Source of the DNA: Liolophura sinensis | Lineage: Eukaryota > Mollusca > Polyplacophora > Chitonida > Chitonidae | Direction: 5' to 3' | Assembly (NCBI RefSeq): GCF_032854445.1 | Contig: NC_088297.1 | Span: forward strand, 21,217,127-21,281,126 | DNA: 64,000 nt | Part shown: positions 46,078-58,434 of the stretch, in pieces | Layout: each line of letters begins with the position of its first letter | How positions within the stretch are numbered: position 1 is the first letter of the stretch | Position numbers and translations under genes: made by a program | Notes under the pieces: generated by a model | The model's input: only the letters and a program-made list of their open reading frames with translations | The model's database searches: none | What the model was told of the DNA's origin: nothing

Positions 46078-46260
46078 AGCTAGATCGGTGAGGAGCCTTC
46101 TGGGGTAACGAGTTCAATCCTGGCTTTGGGCGTTTTGGAGAGTGAATTTCCCAAGGTCTCAGTTCATGGGGTCTTGGCGACAGTGAGTAGCCTAAATGAC
46201 CCCAAATGTCGCCCACAAAAGTGCATTTGTAAAGGCAAATAAATGTCATAAAATATCATT
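46078..46260 (+). mobile_element. tRNA-head SINE-like element (third family)
   Basis: GCTAGATCGGTGAGGAGCCT and ACGAGTTCAATCCTGGC resemble A and B boxes. GGGTCTTGGCGACAGTGAG matches the element near 3060-3110. Confidence 0.5.
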
Positions 46261-46450
46261 TTTGGAACTGAAACATATATTTGTCCAGCAGGATATCATA
46301 AAACCTTCCAAACCAGCCTTTAAGCACTTGTCTAGAATTCATTAGAATTCTCAGAATACGGTAAAATTGAGCAAGTTAGTCGTGGGCAAAATTTTAGGTC
46401 ATTTAGACTAGTCGGTGGTGCGTTTGGACAGTTGGATCTGTCTAATGTTA

Positions 46451-46620
46451 CCCTAATTTGCATATGAAAGTACATCTTTCATCGCAGCTTACGTACATTT
46501 ATACTTTGATGAAAGGATAATTTTATCGGTGTACACAGAATAATGTCCTCAACAATATATCTGAATAAACACTTTGCACAGGTGCAGATAGGTTGAAGAA
46601 TTACAGCAAGTTGAAAACTG
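46451..46620 (-). mobile_element. MITE-like element family A, partial
   Basis: It contains GTGTACACAGAATAATGTCC and ends GGTTGAAGAATTACAGC. The interior is deleted. Confidence 0.58.
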
Positions 46621-46664
46621 CTTGTCTGCAGATGTACATCTCAGGTGGGAAAGTTTGTTTACTA

Positions 46665-46825
46665 ACTTGCCAGAGGTTAGTGGTTTAATTTGTGGACTCC
46701 AGTTGACCCATCAACACTTGTGAGCCTCCACCTCCCCCTCACCCACCCCCACCCCACAATTATCCCAACTCCCAAGTGAAATATTCATGAGTATTGCACT
46801 AAACAATGAAATAAATTAAAACTAA
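46665..46825 (+). mobile_element. Diverged SINE family 1 relative
   Basis: AAGTGAAATATTCATGAGTA with ACAATGAAATAAATTAAAAC at the 3' end. The middle is an expanded CCTCCCCCTCACCCACCCCC tract. Confidence 0.5.
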
Positions 46826-46829
46826 ATCT

Positions 46830-49415
46830 TGAATGGATGCTCAGGTTGAATGCCGATTCATTAGTGCCTAACAACAACAGCCGGTGGAAACCATTACGTT
46901 CATCATCTGAGCCCATCAGTGAAATCAACCGTGTCGCATAAAGCTTTTGTTGAGGAGTTTCAGCCGCCTGCAGGATGGGGAAGTGACATCAAGAGTTGGC
47001 TTAAGTATGCCTGGAAATTGAAAACTGTGTCTTTGTTGGGCATGATAGTTCTCAATGGAACAGTGTTAATGTGCACCGTGCTGTAAACCTTTTGATGTTC
47101 ACTCCACAAAATGGCAGTATTGACATTAAAGCTTTTAACAACAATCCCAATTAATCTGTATGATGATTCTAACACTTTCTGGGTGCTACCTGTGTTGACA
47201 AAGGCGATAATCTTGTGGTGAGGAGTGAATCATGCCTCAGTGGGATTAAAACAGTGTGAATGCCAGGTGTAGGTTCAATCCCAGCCTTAGACATTCAATT
47301 TCTGAGTCTCTCCACTCTCATTTTTCACTGGAAGCACATCACATGGAAAAAAATTTGTGAGTAAATTATGAAGCAAGGGATGGGATTTACTGGTCCAATA
47401 AAATAGTCTTGTTCTCTACAAGTCCACTGAATAATGTTTTCATTTTGGTATGTAACAAATGATTGACTAAAAGTCATTTTGTGAGCTCAATATTGATTGG
47501 ATGCTGGAAAACTGGAAAATTCATATTTGATCTTGACAGAGGAAATGTTTTTTGGAGGGGGGGGGTTGAAAACATTCAGCAGCAGTAGAATTACATTTGA
47601 TTTCTGTCTGGTTTTTGACTGTTTGATTTTTGTGAAAGTCCTTTATTAAGGTCTATACTGTATCTGGCGTGATTTGTTGTTTACAGTCATTTACCCCCTG
47701 CTTCAGAAGTCATTATTTCATTTTCTTCCCCAGGTGTTGTCACAAGAGGGGCCATTATGATAAAATATAACTGAAATAAAGCTAATAAAAAGATGGAAAT
47801 TTTTCTGCTTCTTGCATCAATTTTCCAAATTATTGTGGCGGGAACAAAGAATCTGTTATTGTTAGTCTAATAAAGAGAGACAAGGTGCTACCTAAATGTT
47901 TTATGACCTCACAGACACCTAAAAGTGTCACATTCTACGGGAAATAACAAACAAGCACATACTTGCAGCTTTGGACAGCTTTATAGGCCAGTTAAAGGCA
48001 GGAAAGAGTTCCTCAGAATTAAAGAAGTCTGAAGGGAACTATGTGTATGTTCACCATTACCCACAGAACCAGTAGCCTGGTCTGCATTTGTCATTTTGGC
48101 ATTTTCTGGTTGTGCGCTCTTGAAGATATCAGAGAATTTTCATTCATCCAGAGCCGTGAAGATAACAAGAAGCCCTGCAGCCATGAGTGCAGCTGGTCTG
48201 CCAGAACAGAGGATATAAGTCATGTTGAGCAATTATCAACTTGAGGTCAGGATGCATGGGGAAGTCAATAACATGAAGGCAAGCATTCACTTATATCCTG
48301 CAAATTAGAACGTGGCCAATTCTCTTGAAGTAGGAATTGGTTTGAAAAAAAAAAATGGTCTTTGAAACTGTTTTGTGAGGTTACCACAACTAATCATGAA
48401 GAACTCATTGTACACCAACTTAATTATTTTCCTTCTTTTCACTCTTTGATGCTTAATCCAGGCATGTGTCAGTGTAAATACCAAAAACAGTCTGTGAACA
48501 AAGGTACAAGTACTGGTACCTTGGTGTCATGGCTACCACAGTTCTTCTCACAGTTATTTTTCTTTATGGCTTACATGTACATGTACTTACACGCTCTGAA
48601 GGTGACCCATTGTCCAACTGGGTTACATGGCAAATAGAAAACAACTTTCAGTGTCAGCTACAGTTAAAATTCTTTCATTGATCCTATAAAACGATGGAGT
48701 TGAAATCAATTAGACAAAAATATGTTTTTCTCTGGAACTTAAGACACTTGGCAATCAACTGCCGGGTCACACAGGATCCTTCCTGGGACAAGGAATTTTC
48801 AGTTTGTTTTTTTTTTTGAGGCCTGGATCAGAATAAGTGTTTTCAGCATTTAAATATTAAAATCATAATGCATTGGGTGAACTCACTGATATTAACCTCA
48901 GTTTAAAGAAATTTAAAAAAGAGAAAAAAACTGGCTTGTCTAGACAAATTAATTTTCTCAGTCTGCATCAAATTAGGCAGTGTGGTTTTGGCTGCTTTCA
49001 TAAATGCATTAATTAATTTTGGTTACACCTGTTCAGTATTTATGCCAAGATTTTAAAATGATGATGACAGCTATTAAAAACAATTTTTATAAAACAAGGA
49101 CAGTTTCATAGGTTTCTAGTGGTTTTGGCTCATTTTTTTTCTGTGTAGAAATTTGCAGGTGTTTTGTATATATGCTTCAGGGTTGGATTTGTGAATTGGA
49201 TTGTAGATGACATGTTGACATGAACATATGTATTTACATTTATGACATTATATAAATACCTCCTTTCTTTATATTAAATTATACTTTTTTTTGCAGAGAG
49301 ACTGACTTATGAAACATCTTGTGCAAGACAGGTTCTTGCTGTCACAGTAGTTATGGGTGTTACAGGGTTAACTGGCAACTTGACATAAAGCTGTCAACAG
49401 TACCCCTCCTTTATT
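46830..49415. other. Intergenic stretch, nothing firm
   Basis: About 2.6 kb with a short tRNA-head-like piece near 47265 (GTAGGTTCAATCCCAGCC). No exon was recognised; several short frames here have no family resemblance. Confidence 0.4.
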
Positions 49416-49419
49416 ATTT

Positions 49420-49520
49420 CACGCTCTGCCCAGTTTCCTCTCACCCATAATACTGATTGCCATCGCATAGGTGAAATATTCTTGAGTACAGCTTAAAACA
49501 CCAATCAAATAACTAAAGAC
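49420..49520 (+). mobile_element. SINE family 1, 3' fragment
   Basis: GCTCTGCCCAGTTTCCTCTC, GGTGAAATATTCTTGAGTAC and ACACCAATCAAATAACTAAA. Confidence 0.8.
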
Positions 49521-49807
49521 ATGATTTCAGGTATAATTGCTATCATACTGTATCTCTTGGAGTGATTCTTGGTGTTTGCTGGGCAGTACAGGGTCACATG
49601 AGTTTCGGCAGAGTCTGTGCTGTGATTACCAGATCAGGCGAAGCAACTTCACATACTCTAAGTAATGTAAATACATTCACAAGGCAATAGTCAGCGTTCT
49701 TTTGCCAATAGGTAAGCTTCACAGTTGAGTACCCAAGCTAATTACCCCTGAAATACCATCACATCATCAACCAGTATAACGGATCTTGAAGATGTCACTT
49801 GTTAATT

Positions 49808-49945
49808 GGTAAATCTTTAACCTTTTCAATCGCTAAAGCATTTATTTAGGTGGAATTTATGCAAACAGTTATTATGAAAATGACAACAAAAATGATTTGC
49901 TCGTGTCACTAAAGATGTACTTGAGGATTATTCCGTGCTTCGTGC
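49808..49945 (+). mobile_element. MITE-like element family B, partial
   Basis: It starts AAATCTTTAACCTTTTCAAT and contains GTCACTAAAGATGTACTTGA. The right part is missing. Confidence 0.55.
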
Positions 49946-50479
49946 CCCGTGCCTCGTGCCTCCTGTGCCCAAAGATATGATATGTAATCCAAATGTCAGA
50001 ATATTGGCACGGTACATGCCATATGATGTTTCTATAATTGTTGGAACCGGTGTCTTGCTTATCCTCTTTTGACATCATTTTGTCCATTAAGTTACTTGAA
50101 ATGTGAAACTTCCTCTGTTGTTTCTCTCAACCCCCATCTTTACATTTTTCTCACAACCCTCCATACATCCTGCCCTTCCCCCATACTATACCTATAAATA
50201 CTACTGAGAGAAGCAGCTGTAAATATGTTCAGTATAATGTCATATACCTCGTAAATGATTTACCAGTTTACAGAAAACCATGATGTTTGTAAATAGAGCT
50301 GTAATTTGAACATTGGAAGGCCCACGCCTTCCGTGGCTGGATTCAGCATTACACTTCACCATCTGATCAACTAAATGTTTTTTTCCAACAAATGTAAACA
50401 AGAGTTGGGGAACTTGGGGTACATCTGGTTAGATAGGTCATCAGATGGAAACTATAGCAAATACATGTATGTGGTGTAA

Positions 50480-50640
50480 GCTGTTGTATGTCTTGCCTGT
50501 CTGCCTGTTTTTCTGTCGGTTTATCTGTCTGTCTGTTTGTCTGTCAGTCTATCTGCCTGTCTGTTTGTCTGTCAGTCTGTCTGTTTGTCTGTCAGTCTAT
50601 CTGTCTGTCTGTTTGTCTGTCAGTCTGTCTGTCCGTCCGT

Positions 50641-50677
<37 letters not shown>

Positions 50678-50765
50678 AGTCTACCTGTCTGCCTGTTTTT
50701 CTGTCAGTGTATCTGTCTGTCTGTTGTTTGTCAGTCTGTCAGTCTTTCTGTCCGTCTGTCTGTCA

Positions 50766-50796
<31 letters not shown>

Positions 50797-50805
50797 AGTT
50801 TATCT

Positions 50806-50839
<34 letters not shown>

Positions 50840-50990
50840 CGGTCAGTTTATCTGTCTGTCTGTCTGTCCGTCTGTCTGTCAGTCTGTCTGTCTGTTTGTC
50901 GGTCAGTTTATCTGTCTGTCTGTCCGTCTGTCTGTCAGTCTGTCTGTCTGTTTGTCTGTCAGTTTATCTGTCTGTCTGTCCACTTATTTC
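50480..50990 (+). repeat. CTGT tetranucleotide array
   Basis: About 500 bp of CTGTCTGTCTGT with regular CAGT, TTGT and CCGT variants. Frames in all three plus registers stay open (VCLSVCLS repeats) purely because of composition. No gene is called. Confidence 0.96.
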
Positions 50991-51278
50991 AAACAGTTAC
51001 GTCATTTTTTAAAATCCATTACAGCCCTATTTTCCATAATTCTCACAGGTTGTATAAATGAGATTGTTTTTTTTCTAGTCCAAGCAGTAATCATATTGGC
51101 CTCAGGTACATTGCACTCATCACCCTCACAACAAGTTAACTCAGGGTCAGTCCAGGAAAAGCATTAATTGCCCTCATTTTTATGCACAGCAGTGACTGGT
51201 GCTTAACTTTTGTGGGCTCTAATACCATCATGAGGCACATGTAGAGAAATACTCTGTTTTCATTTAGTCAGTTTTCTG

Positions 51279-51389
51279 AAGCTTGCATCTTTAGTGACAA
51301 AAATAAACCATTCTTGGTGTCATTTCCATAATAGTTGTATACATAATTATATTCCACTGAAGGTCAAATGGTTGAAGATTTACAGTATT
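51279..51389 (-). mobile_element. MITE-like element family B, minus, partial
   Basis: GAAGCTTGCATCTTTAGTGA and the terminus GGTTGAAGATTTACAGTA. Confidence 0.58.
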
Positions 51390-51724
51390 CATGATAACTG
51401 ATTGTCAGAGCCTTTCCTGCAGATAATTTCAACAAACAGATTAAATTGTATTGAGACATACAAATCTATAATGGCGTTAATTCTAATTCTCAGCTCAAGT
51501 GAAAGATAAAACTCGTGTCAAGTTCAAATAAAGGTGTTTGTGTTGAGACATTTCCAAAAGCAAATATAGGGTTATGTCAGCCTAGGATAAAGCTCATGTT
51601 GATAGATTTTTCAGTCTCATAGGATTATGCTAGTTAAGCACCAGTAAAATGATAATTAAATCTCTTTATTATGTGCATTGTAATTACAGTATTAGTATTC
51701 ATCTGACACCAAACCATTCTTGTT

Positions 51725-51840
51725 CCCGAAGCGAACACTCTACTAACTCTACTAACATGCTCTCTAAGGATTCTTTTGTGGTCATTTGAGTGAAAAATTG
51801 TTTAGTACAACGTTAAACCCCAAACACTCACTCGCTCACC
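51725..51840 (+). mobile_element. SINE family 2, short copy
   Basis: TTCCCGAAGCGAACACTCTA joins directly to the tail GTACAACGTTAAACCCCAAA, indicating a large internal deletion. Confidence 0.7.
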
Positions 51841-52111
51841 CAAACTGTTGATAACTAAATATGCATATTGCTAGTTTTCAAAATGAAACCAAAAAATAGT
51901 ACATTTCAGGTGTATGTATATACAATGTTTGCAACAAAGAACAAAACCAGGTTGGTAGAATTTTTTTGCGAGATACAGATATTAGAGCACTGAATTTGCC
52001 ATAAAACTTCACCCAAAAATGAACATTGAACAAAGGTCAACAAATATTATTTTTCCTGCATTTTTTTTCTCTGGTGTGATATCGTCCTATCTTCCAAACA
52101 AGCCTTTTTAG

Positions 52112-52895
52112 TAGGGCTTTCTGAGAAGAGTAGGGCTTTCTGAGAAGAGCAGGGCTTTCTGAGAAGAGCAGGGCTTTCTGAAAAGAGTAGGGCTTTATGA
52201 GAAGAGTAGGGCTTTCTGAGAAGAGTAGGGCTTTATGAGAAGAGTATGGCTTTCTGAGAAGAGTAGGGCTTTATGAGAAGAGTAGGGCTTTCTGAGAAAA
52301 GTAGGGCTTTCTGAGAAGAGCAGGGCTTTCTGAGAAGAGCAGGGCCATCTGAGAAGAGTAGGGCTTTATGAGAAGAGCAGGGCTTTCTGAGAAGAGCAGG
52401 GCTTTCTGAGAAGAGTAGGGCTTTATGAGAAGAGTACGGCTTTCTGAGACGAGCAGGGCTTTCTGAGAAGAGCAGGGCTTTCTAAGAAGAGTAGGGCTTT
52501 ATGAGAAGAGTAGGGCTTTCTGAGAAGAGTAGGGCTTTATGAGAAGAGTAGGGCTTTCTGAGAAAAGTAGGGCTTTCAGAGAAGAGTAGGGCTTTCTGAG
52601 AAGAGTAGGGCTTTCTGAGAAGAGTAGGGTCATCTGAGAAGAGTAGGGCTTTCTGAGAAGAGCAGGGCTTTATGAGAAGAGTAGGGCTTTATGAGAAGAG
52701 TAGGGCCATCTGAGAAGAGTACGGCTTTATGAGAAGAGCAGGGCTTTCTGAGAAGAGCAGGGCTTTCTGAGAAAAGTTGGGCTTTATGAGAAGAGTAGGG
52801 CTTTCTGAGAAGAGTAGGGCCATCTGAGAAGAGCAGGGCTTTCTGAGAAGAGTAGGGCTTTCTGAGAAGAGCAGGGCTTTCTGAGAAGAGCAGAA
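52112..52895 (+). repeat. 19-bp minisatellite, about 41 copies
   Basis: Units of AGTAGGGCTTTCTGAGAAG with regular variants (TTTATGAG, CCATCTGAG, GAGCAGGG). Most contain TTCTGAGAA, which fits the STAT half-palindrome TTCnnnGAA. The array lies about 4.2-5 kb upstream of the SULF leader acceptor. Confidence 0.95.
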
Positions 52896-52899
52896 CTGT

Positions 52900-54930
52900 C
52901 ATGATGGATTAAGTCATGGATGAAATTCTAGGTCAGTACTTCTTCATTATTAGCCCAATCTGTTCAGGTTTCAGAATATTCATTTTGAGGACAGAGTACA
53001 TAGGTATTATCAGGGTGTTGGTAAAGTTGGATTGAAGCAGTTTGTCATGCTAGGGGCTGTGGGACAATAAGATGGTCAAATGAATTTGTTCATCCATGGT
53101 AGTGCTTGAAAGTTCAAGTCCAAATGTCAGCTTGAATTTGTCATTTATACATGTACATTTACAGAACATGTTGTTATTTCAAGTCTGCAAGAAAGGCTCT
53201 GTAAATTGCTTTTTATGCCAATTATTGTGATTAACTTTGAGTCATTTTGGATAATTCCCATTTCTTCCTCTGACCATTTATTACTGGCTTAAATGATGTG
53301 TCATGCTTTGCAGTTTTCCCAGGCTTGACAATGGTGCATATTTATTGCAGGATGTATTATTTTTGTTTTCTTTTTCTTGTTCTTTTTTTCTTTCTTTTCA
53401 CATGTGGCCTTTGCTCAACTTGGTGCACTATGACAAGTTTATGGTGAGCTGTCGGAAATGACACGGCCAAAATTAGGATAACAAATTGCCTAACGGAGCA
53501 GGAATGCTTGAAAAAAATGTGTGTGCATTAGGCGAAAAAATGGGCTAATGTCAGTGTTTTTTAGGATGGAAATAAACCCAATATCAAGTGTAGATCAGCT
53601 TGGCTCAGCTACAGATTGTCATCAAAACCAACTCTGTGGAACCTGCTTGGAAGGAAAACCATTTATCAACAACCCTACCCCTTCTCTAACCATCTGCCCC
53701 CAAGTTGTTAGCAACCATTTGTCAGAAAACACCCCCCATTTGGAATAAGATATGGAGGTGATCTCCTATTCAAAAGTTAGTGTTACCATTGACAAAAGGG
53801 TGTTCCACTGAAAGGCAGGGGGGTGACAGGGATATGAGACAAGGCATCTATTTTGAATTTTCCCATGACTCTTCATCAGCCCCCTGACATTGTTAAATGG
53901 CTATTTCAGACACATTTTCCCCACTGGACTGTTAGTGCAAAATGAAGAGACCAGTTGGAACCATCCACAAATCAGCTCATTTGTCATTTTATTTTTCGCC
54001 CATAACCATTCTGGTCTCCATTGTACTGCTCTTATCTCATTTACATTTTGATGTTTTCGCTACATTGTCGAATGGTTCCTGATTAAACTGCATTCATTCG
54101 TCCGGGTTGGTTAGAATGCCCTGTCATTTGTGTTAAACAAAATTCATCCACTAATTATTCCACCAGACTGACTCCTTATTGCTTGTGAACTCTGACCTTA
54201 CAGTGACTAGTACATTGCTCAGTATGTGTAGTTGTGACAAATGTGACATTTGAAGGATGCAGTGGTACATGCAGCTGTGCTTTGTGTTTGCATGCCTAAA
54301 TTTGTGTGAAATTTGATTGTTCTCAGTGCTTTATAAGACATTTGAGATTTATGGGAAATTATACGTTTTCATTTGCCGACAATAGACTTCAGAACTTTTA
54401 GTAAAAAGTATTACCATGCATCTAATAGTTTTCAAACAAAGTGAAGAATATCTGGATTTGCAACTTTCAAAAATGTTCAGAATTAGTAATTATTAAGTGA
54501 AAAACTGTGTGCTCAAGATAACGTGATAGACAGTCACAAAGATTTTTCATTCATACACGGGAATAATGGAAGGGGAATAATGGAAGAACATCAGCCAGAT
54601 TTTGTTTTTGTTAATTTACATACTCTATTGATAAGTTATGTGAATGTAGAAGTTTTAGGAAAACTGACATCTTTTATATCGTGTGGATAACAGGAAAAGC
54701 TGTTCATTCAGGAGAAGTTTCTTAGGTTAGTCTAGGAAGATTCACATATGATTTAGGTGGTTATGCCTTTTGGTGCCACATGGTATCTCTCTCTGTGATT
54801 ACATAGTGTGTGAACCATTTAGGCTAAACCTTGGATATGAAACGGTATTTCATGTGGAGGTTTAGTTGTTTGTTGATGAGGAATCATTCCTAGTGTGTAT
54901 ATATTTTTATAGCAGGGTGAGGCCATACCG
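52900..54930. other. Intergenic stretch, nothing firm
   Basis: About 2 kb of AT-rich sequence without recognisable repeats or exons. Confidence 0.45.
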
Positions 54931-54934
54931 CCAA

Positions 54935-55140
54935 AGTGCTGCCACCACTGAAGTATCATGCTGAAGACACCAGACATGACACCCCACCCCACCCAGTCAC
55001 ATGACTTCCTCACATCCCAATCAGTCACATTGTACTGACACTGGGCCAACCAGTCATGTTTCCTTGCTCTAACCTTCTTGTCTGAGTTCCAAGCGAAGCA
55101 GGATCGAATACTGTTTGTAAAATTTTCAGTATGGCCCAGA
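54935..55140 (-). mobile_element. SINE-like element related to 55480-55735
   Basis: CCAAAGTGCTGCCACCACTG, ACCAGTCATGTTTCCTTGCT and GTTCCAAGCGAAGCAGGATC are shared with the downstream copy. Confidence 0.6.
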
Positions 55141-55214
55141 ATATCGTACAACTTGTACGCCGCTTTGTGAAACTGGACCCAGATCTTGACTTCAGTGAGA
55201 TTGTTGATACGTTA

Positions 55215-55735
55215 ATTTAAGAGTGAGTGAGTGAGTGCTTGGGGTTTAATGTCGTATTTAACAATTTTTGGGTCGTGTGACGACAAATGATTCCTTAGAA
55301 TGCATGTAATGTGCCTCCGTGTTGCAGGGCGGATTTCTACGGCTCTTTTATCTAGTGCTGCTTCACTGAAACGCCTTATCAAAGGCGTCTCAGTCAAATT
55401 GTGCTTTACAATTTTTCAATCATATGACGATGAGAAGTCATTAGGCATGTGTTTGCTCAAATATACTATATCTTCGCGTGGCGTGGCAAGTTCATGCCAC
55501 CAAAGTGCTGCCACCACTAAATTATCATGCCAAATACACCAGATATGACACCTCAACCCAGACGCATTATACTGACACGGGACCAACCCGTCATGTTTCC
55601 TTGCTAGAACCTCCCAGTGCTGAGCGCCAAGCGAGGCAACAGCAAGTGCTATTTTTTTGGTTTGACCTGACTTGGGTTTGATCGAGGGGCCTGTCGACTT
55701 CGAGACACTCTAACCGCTAGGCCACTGAAGCAGTA
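55215..55735 (-). mobile_element. Composite of SINE family 2 and a related SINE
   Basis: The family 2 tail (GAGTGAGTGCTTGGGGTTTA) is followed, after a second CATATGACGATGAGAAGTCA, by a different body and a tRNA-like head in complement: TTGGGTTTGATCGAGGGGCC and CTAACCGCTAGGCCACTGAA. Confidence 0.7.
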
Positions 55736-55739
55736 ACTA

Positions 55740-57090
55740 ACTTTACTGAGGTTGGTGTTACCTCAGATCTACCATGAAGTTAGCAAGAAGCTAGTACATG
55801 ATCTGAGTTCAGTCAGATTGCATGTTATCGAGCTCAGGGCACATGTTCATGTGGGTATGATCATACAGCACAGTTTGAAGTGGGGGCTTTAAAGGGTGTG
55901 TCATTTAAATACTAATTAAGTGGGGGGAAAAAAGGAAAGAAAAAAAAAAGTAAAATGTATCAGCTGTTGGTCTACTCACAACATAATTGAAAATATATTC
56001 CATATTCATTTGTTTGAAGGCGTTTAGTACACTTTGATGTATAATTGAAACCTTGTTGGGCATGCTGATAGGCTAAGAAAAATACATGTACATGTAGGCT
56101 CAGAATTTTGGATATGCTGAAACTGTTAATCACTGATGTAGAGGAGGAGAAAATAGTTTTCTCGAATTAGGGTAGTCTAAAGCCCTGGAGAAAAAGCAAG
56201 ATTGTCTGTGTTTGAATGCATGAACAGGAAAGTGAGACCCTGCAGAGTCAGATTGTACAAATCTGACAGCTAATTAATGAGTTAATTCTAACTTGGGTCA
56301 CAGAGTACAGTCGGCTTAGTACCAGCTGTTAAGTTTGCACAGAACTTTTCATGTCACGGGTGCGACTGAAAATAAACACTAGAGGTATCCTAATTTATAA
56401 AACATGAATAAGGTTGTGACTTGGGAAAAATCTTCAGGGTTAATGTGTATGTACACATACAGGTACCACCTGTCATCCCCCTATGTTTTGACAAATAGAT
56501 CATGCCAAGTCAGATATAAAGGTGAGTTCCAAATTCATTTAAGGTTTTCATGGCAACAGATTGGTTGATTTGTTTTCTTAGGGGGGTTAAGATGGTTCTT
56601 GGACATATATTACAGCTGCTCTTGTTTGTTTGAACTTAGTGACACTGACATACTAACGATGACCTGATGTCTATTTTATATTTACCTACACGATTTTACC
56701 TAAGCAGGTGTGGTTATCTTTAGAATTAGATCAGTCTATCACTTGACAGCTAAAATGTATGCAGAATTTGATGGTTGTCTTTGAAAAAGCACACCTGTAA
56801 ATTATTTATTACATGTATGTATATTTCACATTAAAATACATATATTACACCTGTGCAGTAGAGGGTACATGCTTTCATTCGTCTGTCTGCAATCATCCTC
56901 AGGGAATGCTTCAATATGGAGTTGATTTCCAACACTGAAGCACCTGTGTAGAGACCAGTACAAAGTGCCACAAGTAATATGTACCACGAAACCAGCAAAA
57001 GAAACTTTATTGATAGCATGACTAATTACAAGCCTATGTAAATATTCATCATTCAACAGTACTGACACATGTTGATCTCCTTCTGATTTC
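55740..57090. other. Upstream region of SULF leader, no gene seen
   Basis: About 1.3 kb of AT-rich sequence before the predicted acceptor at 57091-57092. No TATA box or CpG cluster could be defended. Confidence 0.4.
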
Positions 57091-57092
57091 AG

Positions 57093-57331
57093 ACTGCAGA
57101 CGTCCAGTTTGGATTTAATTTGTAATCATCCGTCCAGACAAACGAACAGACACCCAGGCGGACAGCGATCATTGATCCATTTGTGGAGCCCTCGATTACT
57201 GTCCATGTGTCCATGAACTTAACAGCACCATGGAAGAGTGATGAAGAAAAAATGATGAAGATAAACCTGTGGCTGTGAGCAGTGTGAATGTGAATGCGAA
57301 GAAGCAGTAGTTTGACTGGAACTTGTATTTC
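57093..57331 (+). other. SULF1: SULF 5' leader with three upstream ATG frames
   Basis: TTCTGATTTCAG ends at 57092 and could be the acceptor for a leader exon continuous with the first coding exon. Between it and the start codon are three short upstream frames: 57205-57216 (3 codons), 57213-57278 (21 codons) and 57230-57241 (3 codons). All end before the main ATG, so they may lower translation. The acceptor is inferred. Confidence 0.45.
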
Positions 57332-57542
57332 ATGATGAATTTTGAGCGTTTCACATCGTGGATTGTTCTTGTGACACTAGCCGGTGCAATCTACGATGGA
57401 GCGGAGTCGAGATCTCGGTACAAACACAAAGACGAGAGCAAAGCCAGACTTTCGTATCGTAGGGTACGGAAACAGCATAATCCAAAAAGTGTGAAACCAA
57501 ACATTATTGTGGTGATGACGGATGACCAAGATGAAATATTAG
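57332..57542 (+). CDS. SULF1: Extracellular sulfatase (SULF1/2-type) exon 1
   Basis: This starts the heparan-sulfate 6-O-endosulfatase, a secreted or cell-surface enzyme. It removes 6-O-sulfates from heparan sulfate chains and so tunes Wnt, FGF and BMP signalling. ATG 57332 (or 57335) is followed by a signal peptide with core SWIVLVTLAGAI (residues 9-20), a basic stretch, and KPNIIVVMTDDQDEILG. Asp64 and Asp65 are the expected calcium ligands of the sulfatase fold. The donor is TTAG|GTGAGA in phase 1. Invertebrates usually have a single Sulf, so SULF1 versus SULF2 cannot be separated here; the symbol is a family label. Confidence 0.92.
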
Positions 57543-57747
57543 GTGAGAGTTGTCTCCCCTTGTTTGCGGAATTTTTGTGAATTTTCTCAAAAAACAACAA
57601 AATTTAGGTACATTGAATTACGACACTTTTCAGAATTTTATTCCAAAACAATTTTAATTAAATGACAGCTGTCTTCACATCACATTCACTTAGATTGCCA
57701 TTTTTTTCACAGCTAATGAGTTCTTGGTGAATCTGATCCCAGTGCTC

Positions 57748-57822
57748 CGGGTGGTGCGCTGTACGTGGGAAGGTCTGGCATCAACCTGCAGATGATTGTC
57801 GGTTTCCTCCGGGCTCTGTCCG

Positions 57823-57869
<47 letters not shown>

Positions 57870-57965
57870 ACACACACACCATTATGCTGGCCGCCGTTGT
57901 ATAAGTGAAATATTCTTGAGTATGGCATAAAACACCAATCAAAAAAATAAATAAATAAAATAAAT
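57748..57965 (+). mobile_element. SINE family 1 with internal C/CA expansion
   Basis: GTACGTGGGAAGGTCTGGCA and GGTTTCCTCCGGGCTCTGTC are followed by a C run of about 32 and then (CA)n where the family has CCTCCCACCATAATG. The 3' end (TATAAGTGAAATATTCTTGA, AACACCAATC) is intact. It lies in intron 1 of SULF. Confidence 0.88.
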
Positions 57966-58434
57966 CCCAGTGGCATGGCTGATACGATACTTAAAGGCTG
58001 TCATTAATGGGCTTGGTTTTCTGCAATAATGAGAGAAATACATGTTGTCTTGAAACAGTGTTAAACTCTAATCAAATAAACATCAAATGAATGAATTGTG
58101 ATGTACAGGTAACTTGCTTAACAACTTACATGTATTTCCAGACACATTCAAAGGTAGTCAGCTGTGATTTTTCTGTAGGCTTCTATAGGTTTGAATAGGC
58201 TTGTGAAATTGTGTTGGATCACATGTGGGTTGTCGGTGTCCTTTTCCCAGTTCAGTTTCGTCGATTTTAGTCTTGTTTTTGTCTTTCACAGCAATGATTT
58301 TGCACTATCTTCTAGTTGCAGGAAATTATTCTGTAAAATGTATCCATTTATGATAGCACATCTCCAATAAACATGTAAGCGGCATCGTCGTTCGTATAAA
58401 AAATTTCAATAAGCTTATATATCTACGATTGCAT

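Noticed and set aside
50445-51167. 240-codon frame with VCLSVCLS repeats, apparently membrane-like
   Set aside because: It is a translation of a CTGT microsatellite, open in all three plus frames.
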